A model generated the notes under the pieces. That model saw only the letters and a list, made by a program, of their open reading frames with translations, did no database searches and was not told where the DNA came from. Shown here in pieces: positions 60,216 to 64,000 of a DNA stretch of 64,000 nt (positions are counted from its first letter, which is position 1; each line of letters opens with the position of its first letter). This DNA is from Leeia aquatica (GTDB lineage: Bacteria > Pseudomonadota > Gammaproteobacteria > Burkholderiales > Leeiaceae), in the NCBI RefSeq assembly GCF_012641365.1, contig NZ_JABAIM010000005.1:124001-188000 (forward strand), given 5' to 3'. The position numbers and the translations under genes were made by a program.

Positions 60216-62771
60216 CTAGCGCGCTTCCGTCACCGTGTCAGAAGAGGCAGCACACACCGGCAGCAGGGTAAAGAAGGTAGCCCCCTTGCCGGGCACGGAA
60301 TGGAAGCCAAGATCTCCCTTCATCAGACCCATCAGTGCCTTGGAGATGTTGAGGCCCAGTCCGGTGCCCCCCTTGCGGCGACTGTCCGAGGCATCGGCTT
60401 GGGAAAAACGGCCAAAAATGCGCGACTGGAAGTGCATCGGGATGCCCGGGCCGTGATCAATCACGCTTACACGTACCCAGTCGCCTTCCACCTGGACGCG
60501 GATCACGACTTCATCATCGGCCCGGGAAAATTTGGCGGCATTGGACAGCAGGTTGGCCAGCACCTGGCAGTAGCGGATACCATCCACATTGACCCAGACA
60601 TCCGGCACATCGCCACGCAGATGGTAGTTGACCCGATACTGGGCCGCATACCCGGCATTGGCGGTCAGGGATTGCTGCAGCAGGGGCAGCAGCGGCTGAG
60701 GCTGGCAGACACATTGCAGCTGCCCGTTTTCCAGCTTGTCCATATCCAGCAGGTCATTGATCAGCAACAGCAGGCGCTCGGTGTTGCGCGCCGCCATTTC
60801 GATCATTTGCTGCACCTGGGGCTGCAATTCGCCCATGGCACCGGCGGACAGCAAACCCAGCGATCCACGGATCGAGGTCAACGGTGTCCGCAGCTCGTGG
60901 CTGACCGTCGCGACAAACTCTGCCTTCAATTGCTCGGCTTGCTTGCGGGTGGTGATGTCAGACAGGATGCCGGTCAGGCGGGTTGGCTGCCCGGCCTCAT
61001 CCTGCTGCACCAGCCCATGTGTCATCACCCACAGCAGCTCACCGTCAGACCGCTCAATCCGGTATTCCACCATGAAGCTGTTTTCATGACTGGCCAGACA
61101 TTCTGCCAGCGCACGGTCCAGCAGGGGGCGATCCTCCATCACGGCACCGTGTTTCCAGCCGTCCAGCCCTCCTGCTACCGCCCCCTCGCACACCCCGGCA
61201 ATGTCACGCCATCGGGGGGAGAAATAGCTGGTTCCGGTCAGCAGGTCACAATCCCACAAGCCATCTGCCGCCGCCTCCAGCGCCAGCTGCAGCCGGGCCT
61301 CGCTATGCACCAGCGCCAACTGGCTGGCTTGCAGTGCAGACTGATCATGCACCACCACGATCACCTGTCGGGTCTCGGCATGCTCCAGCACGCTCACTGC
61401 CAGCGACACCGGGAAGCGCAGACCATGCTCGCCATGGGCTTCCGCATGCCGGCTGGATTGGGAAACCGCCCGGCGTACGGCTTCATCGCCATGGGCAATC
61501 CGGCGGATGGTATCCCCTGCCAGGTCAGGCAGTAATCCGCCAACTGCCTTGCCCTTGGCGCCACCCGGCATCAATCCCAGCATCAGTTCGGCGGCACGGT
61601 TTGCCGTCAGGATGGCCCCATCCTCGCCGACGGTCAGAATGCCATCACCCGCGGCAGCCAGCACGGCCTCGATATAGCTGCTTTGCTTGCGGAAACTGGC
61701 GCTCATCCGGTCTGCCAGCAACAAAGCCCGCTGGCGACGCCCCAGCAGCGACGCGACCAGCGCCGCCAGGGTCACGCTCAGCATGAGGCCCGCACCCAGC
61801 ACGACCCAGACCCCATGCAGGGGATAGCGAGCCTCAAAGGCGGGTTGACTGCAGATGCGCAGGGTCCAGTGGTGACCGGCAATATTCAGGGTGTGCTGCA
61901 GCACGCGAACCTTGTCCAAGGGGGGGGCACTACTTTGATACATCAGGCTGGACGGCCCGACATCATCACCATCATGCACTTCCAGATAGACTTGGGCCGA
62001 CTGGTTGCCCAGCACCCCTTGCATCAGGTCCCCCATCCGGAACGGGCTATAAACGTAGCCCTGCAAAGCAGCACGGCGCTCCACCAGATTGCGCAAAGGC
62101 AGACCTTGCCGGTACACCGGCACATAGATCAGAAAGCCCGCCTGGACATCCTTGCGGGTTTCCTGCACCAGGGTAACCTTGCCGGACATGGCGGGCTCGC
62201 CCGTGTCACGCGCACGAGACATGGCCAGGCGGCGGGTGGTTTCACTGAACATGTCAAAACCGAACGCCCACTGATTGCGCAGGTCGAACGGCTCCAGCAT
62301 GGTGATGGCGGTATATTCGTCTCGTAAACCGGGTGGGCGGACCCGGTAACCGGGAAACCCATCTTGCTGGATGCGCGTTTCATGCTCGGCCAAGCGGGCG
62401 GCAGGAATGTACTCGGCAAATCCCAGCCCCTGTATGCCGGGGAAGTGGCGGCGCAAATTTTGCGGGGAGGCAAACAGGTTCCATTCCTGCCGACTGACTT
62501 CGCCCCGCGAAGCAAACAGGCCACTGCCCGCCCGCAAAATGGCGATGTAGGCCTGCAGGCGATTTTCCAGCCGCAAGGTGCTGTCATTGGTCAAGGCCTG
62601 AAAAGCCAGCTCAGCCTGCTCGGCACGCTCCTGGCTGGCACGCCAGGCCAGCTGTGCGGTGACGCCCAGTCCCAGAATCAGGGTAAGCCAGACCAGCCAG
62701 GATTGATGCCACCAGCGCGCAGGGCGCTCTTCGGCCATCGGTTCCGCAAATGATGAGGGGGATGGCGTCAT
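60216..62771 (-). CDS. CHASE/PAS sensor histidine kinase
   Basis: 851 aa. Transmembrane helix near 28-48, then a periplasmic CHASE domain (ALTNDSTLRLENRLQAYIAILRAGSGLFASRGEVSRQEW ... FPGIQGLGFAEYIP), second transmembrane segment near 320-345, two PAS domains (YIEAVLAAAGDGILTVGEDGAI; LQLALEAAADGLWDCDLLTG), HisKA with SHELRTPL (His625) and HATPase (LSNAAKFSRADDEV; DHGPGIPMHFQSRIFGRF; GGTGLGLNISKALM). No receiver domain and no response-regulator gene nearby. ATG 62771 is chosen over GTG 62789. Confidence 0.93.
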   Translation of the reverse strand: MTPSPSSFAEPMAEERPARWWHQSWLVWLTLILGLGVTAQLAWRASQERAEQAELAFQALTNDSTLRLENRLQAYIAILRAGSGLFASRGEVSRQEWNLFASPQNLRRHFPGIQGLGFAEYIPAARLAEHETRIQQDGFPGYRVRPPGLRDEYTAITMLEPFDLRNQWAFGFDMFSETTRRLAMSRARDTGEPAMSGKVTLVQETRKDVQAGFLIYVPVYRQGLPLRNLVERRAALQGYVYSPFRMGDLMQGVLGNQSAQVYLEVHDGDDVGPSSLMYQSSAPPLDKVRVLQHTLNIAGHHWTLRICSQPAFEARYPLHGVWVVLGAGLMLSVTLAALVASLLGRRQRALLLADRMSASFRKQSSYIEAVLAAAGDGILTVGEDGAILTANRAAELMLGLMPGGAKGKAVGGLLPDLAGDTIRRIAHGDEAVRRAVSQSSRHAEAHGEHGLRFPVSLAVSVLEHAETRQVIVVVHDQSALQASQLALVHSEARLQLALEAAADGLWDCDLLTGTSYFSPRWRDIAGVCEGAVAGGLDGWKHGAVMEDRPLLDRALAECLASHENSFMVEYRIERSDGELLWVMTHGLVQQDEAGQPTRLTGILSDITTRKQAEQLKAEFVATVSHELRTPLTSIRGSLGLLSAGAMGELQPQVQQMIEMAARNTERLLLLINDLLDMDKLENGQLQCVCQPQPLLPLLQQSLTANAGYAAQYRVNYHLRGDVPDVWVNVDGIRYCQVLANLLSNAAKFSRADDEVVIRVQVEGDWVRVSVIDHGPGIPMHFQSRIFGRFSQADASDSRRKGGTGLGLNISKALMGLMKGDLGFHSVPGKGATFFTLLPVCAASSDTVTEAR

Positions 62772-62833
62772 GCCACATTGTCCGTACACGGGTGGTTTCA
62801 GTATAGGAAACCCGACTCAGGAAGCAATGTTCC

Positions 62834-63097
62834 TTACTCTGCTTGCCAGCCTGACACCAGGGCCAGCTTGGCAGGACGAGACAGACGCTTGATCCGCGCC
62901 TCTTCCCGCAGTGCCTCACTTTGGGTAGCAAACGCACGGCTTGCCAGCAGTTGCTCGGGGGGAAAGGCGCGGGTAAACCGGGCTCCCTTGCCACTCACGT
63001 GCTGCTGGTAACGGGCATGAGGGTCTCGTGCAATGCCGGTATACAGGCGATCACCCCGGCATTGCAGCACATATACCCACCAGAGGTCGTCACTCAC
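62834..63097 (-). CDS. GIY-YIG nuclease domain protein (UPF0213, YhbQ-like)
   Basis: 87 aa single-domain protein: WWVYVLQCRGDRLYTGIARDPHARYQQHVSGKGARFTRAFPPEQLLAS. The two YxG-type turns and the Arg/His of the GIY-YIG core are visible; the catalytic Glu is in EALREEARIKRL. YhbQ-type proteins have poorly known roles in DNA repair or stress. Its ATG overlaps the yceH stop (ATGA). Confidence 0.92.
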   Translation of the reverse strand: MSDDLWWVYVLQCRGDRLYTGIARDPHARYQQHVSGKGARFTRAFPPEQLLASRAFATQSEALREEARIKRLSRPAKLALVSGWQAE

Positions 63098-63696
63098 CGC
63101 CCGGCTTGCAGCGCGGCCACCGCCTGCTCCAGCACTTCCACCCGCTGCAGCAGCGAAGCCAGCAGGTCGGGCGATGGGGCGACCGCCGGGGCATCCTCAG
63201 CCACCTCGCCCAGCAGATGCACCCAGCGACTCTCCCGTGCCCCTGGCTGGCGCGGCAGCAGGCGTACCAGCGCGCCGGCTGCTCGCTCGGACAGTTCTTC
63301 AAGAAAGGCTTCCACCGCGGAGATATCGGCAAAGCGATGCATGCGCTCACAGTTGAGCCGTAGCTCCCCTGCCGTTTGCGGCCCGCGCAGCATCAGCACG
63401 GTGAGGATGGCTACCGACTGGCTGGGCAACTGCAATGCCTTGTCAAACTGCTGCGCAAAGCGGCTGGCGCGACCGCCACTCTGCTCCGCGATCCAGCCCA
63501 GATCACGCAGCTCATCCAGTGCAGCCAGAATCTCCGCCTCAGAAAGGGTCAGCACCGGTTCGCGGCTGGTTTTCTGGTTGCAAGCGGATTGCAGCGCATT
63601 GAGCGTCATCGGGTAGGTATCAGGAACCGTGCGTTGCTTCTCCGACAGGGAAGACAGCACACGCAAGGCAGCAGCAGACAACTGGGGCACACTCAT
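63094..63696 (-). CDS. yceH: YceH family protein (DUF480, UPF0502)
   Basis: 200 aa. Two winged-helix repeats: LSEKQRTVPDTYPMTLNALQSACNQKTSREPVLTLSEAEI and VLMLRGPQTAGELRLNCERMHRF, with RLLPRQPGARESRWVHLLGE and a C-terminal coiled coil. Orthologue of E. coli YceH, function unknown. In-frame starts at 63705 and 63711 are also possible. Confidence 0.93.
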   Translation of the reverse strand: MSVPQLSAAALRVLSSLSEKQRTVPDTYPMTLNALQSACNQKTSREPVLTLSEAEILAALDELRDLGWIAEQSGGRASRFAQQFDKALQLPSQSVAILTVLMLRGPQTAGELRLNCERMHRFADISAVEAFLEELSERAAGALVRLLPRQPGARESRWVHLLGEVAEDAPAVAPSPDLLASLLQRVEVLEQAVAALQAGR

Positions 63697-63741
63697 GGCA
63701 AACATCCGCAAGGAAACATGCCTGCCATTATGCCATGCGGC

Positions 63742-64000
63742 CTAGTGCTCCTCCGCGCTCACTTCACAATCGGAATCACACCCCACCCCAACGCCCAGCC
63801 AGCGACGCAAGCATCGCTGGCCAAGGCGGCTTCGCCACCAAGCTGCAAACGGCAAGTAACGCTCTGGTGCCAGCAGCATCCCGCAACCATAATGCGTTCC
63901 ACGCCATTGCAAGGCCGGACACGGCCCTTGGCGTTTCAGAAAACGCAAGCGTGCCAGTGGACAGAGCTCGGCGGCACAGCACACCCCGCAGCCATTGCAC
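63742..64000 (-). CDS. Cysteine-rich cluster protein, truncated by window edge
   Basis: At least 85 residues visible, N-terminus missing beyond the right edge. It reads CNGCGVCCAAELCPLARLRFLKRQ...CPALQWRGTHYGCGMLL, a cysteine pattern like the YkgJ-type or other zinc/iron-sulfur cluster proteins, with a basic amphipathic region (FAAWWRSRLGQRCLRRWLGVGVGCDSDCEVS). It could be a conserved betaproteobacterial ferredoxin-like protein, but its family is not certain. 45 bp upstream of yceH's start. Confidence 0.6.
   Translation of the reverse strand, partial: CNGCGVCCAAELCPLARLRFLKRQGPCPALQWRGTHYGCGMLLAPERYLPFAAWWRSRLGQRCLRRWLGVGVGCDSDCEVSAEEH

Noticed and set aside
1-64000. CRISPR arrays, prophage, insertion sequences or toxin-antitoxin modules
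   Set aside because: No regularly spaced repeats, transposase, integrase (other than XerC/D type), capsid or toxin-like genes were found.

Overview
This window looks like a chromosome segment of a GC-rich betaproteobacterium, most likely a Neisseriales / Chromobacteriaceae relative. The basis is gene order and protein character: pilB-pilC-pilD-coaE-zapD-yacG followed by a MutT-type Nudix gene, rpsP-rimM-trmD-rplS beside ffh, and a Kup transporter and betaproteobacterial-style Hut proteins. No rRNA, phage, insertion sequence, integron or CRISPR array is visible. Genus-level placement is inference.

Layout. 1-5.5 kb (minus strand): a dipeptide ABC importer with two tandem substrate-binding proteins (dppA-like) and permeases dppB and dppC; the ATPase genes would lie beyond the left edge. 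5.7-10.7 kb: kup, a XerC/D recombinase, ogt, and a secreted helical-repeat protein. 10.9-14.4 kb: the ribosomal/tRNA-modification operon rpsP-rimM-trmD-rplS, and ffh. 14.6-22.3 kb (plus): ypjD- and corB-like membrane genes, then pilB-pilC-pilD-coaE-zapD-yacG. 22.3-26.7 kb (minus): small membrane protein, Nudix/ThiE-like fusion, DUF815-type ATPase, argJ, mutY. 26.8-33.6 kb (plus): a complete histidine-degradation operon hutH-hutC-hutU-hutD-hutI-hutG with a sigma70 promoter flanked by two HutC-type operators. 33.6-36.8 kb: a MarR regulator and two tandem orphan periplasmic binding proteins. 36.8-43.7 kb: AsmA-family protein, glutathione transferase, an unrecognised small protein, tRNA-Gly(CCC), a DUF4442 protein, a PRMT-like methyltransferase, and a ~500 bp AT-rich non-coding interval with short perfect palindromes ending in a strong terminator. 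43.8-51.2 kb: RBBP9-type hydrolase, diguanylate cyclase, rlmI, a DEAD-box helicase with a long leader, mscL, rlmM, a DUF3149 membrane peptide behind an FNR-type box, and ychJ. 51.3-64 kb: glutamine-synthetase-like enzyme, a HAD / NlpC-P60-like / exonuclease-GIY-YIG operon, an amino-acid-binding protein, Bcr/CflA exporter, acyltransferase, deformylase, thymidine kinase, yaeQ, a large CHASE/PAS sensor kinase, a GIY-YIG protein, yceH, and a cysteine-rich protein cut by the right edge.

Most genes are housekeeping and well conserved. Functional units that clearly work together are the Dpp importer, the type IV pilus assembly ATPase / inner-membrane platform / prepilin peptidase trio, and the Hut pathway (histidine to glutamate plus formamide). 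No convincing new multi-gene system was found. The signals most worth a second look are regulatory and small: the palindrome-rich interval at 42.5-43.0 kb that may encode a small RNA, an FNR-type box placed at -41.5 before an uncharacterised 55-residue membrane protein, the leader of the DEAD-box gene, an orphan 112-residue protein downstream of tRNA-Gly, and the exonuclease/GIY-YIG/NlpC-like gene set.
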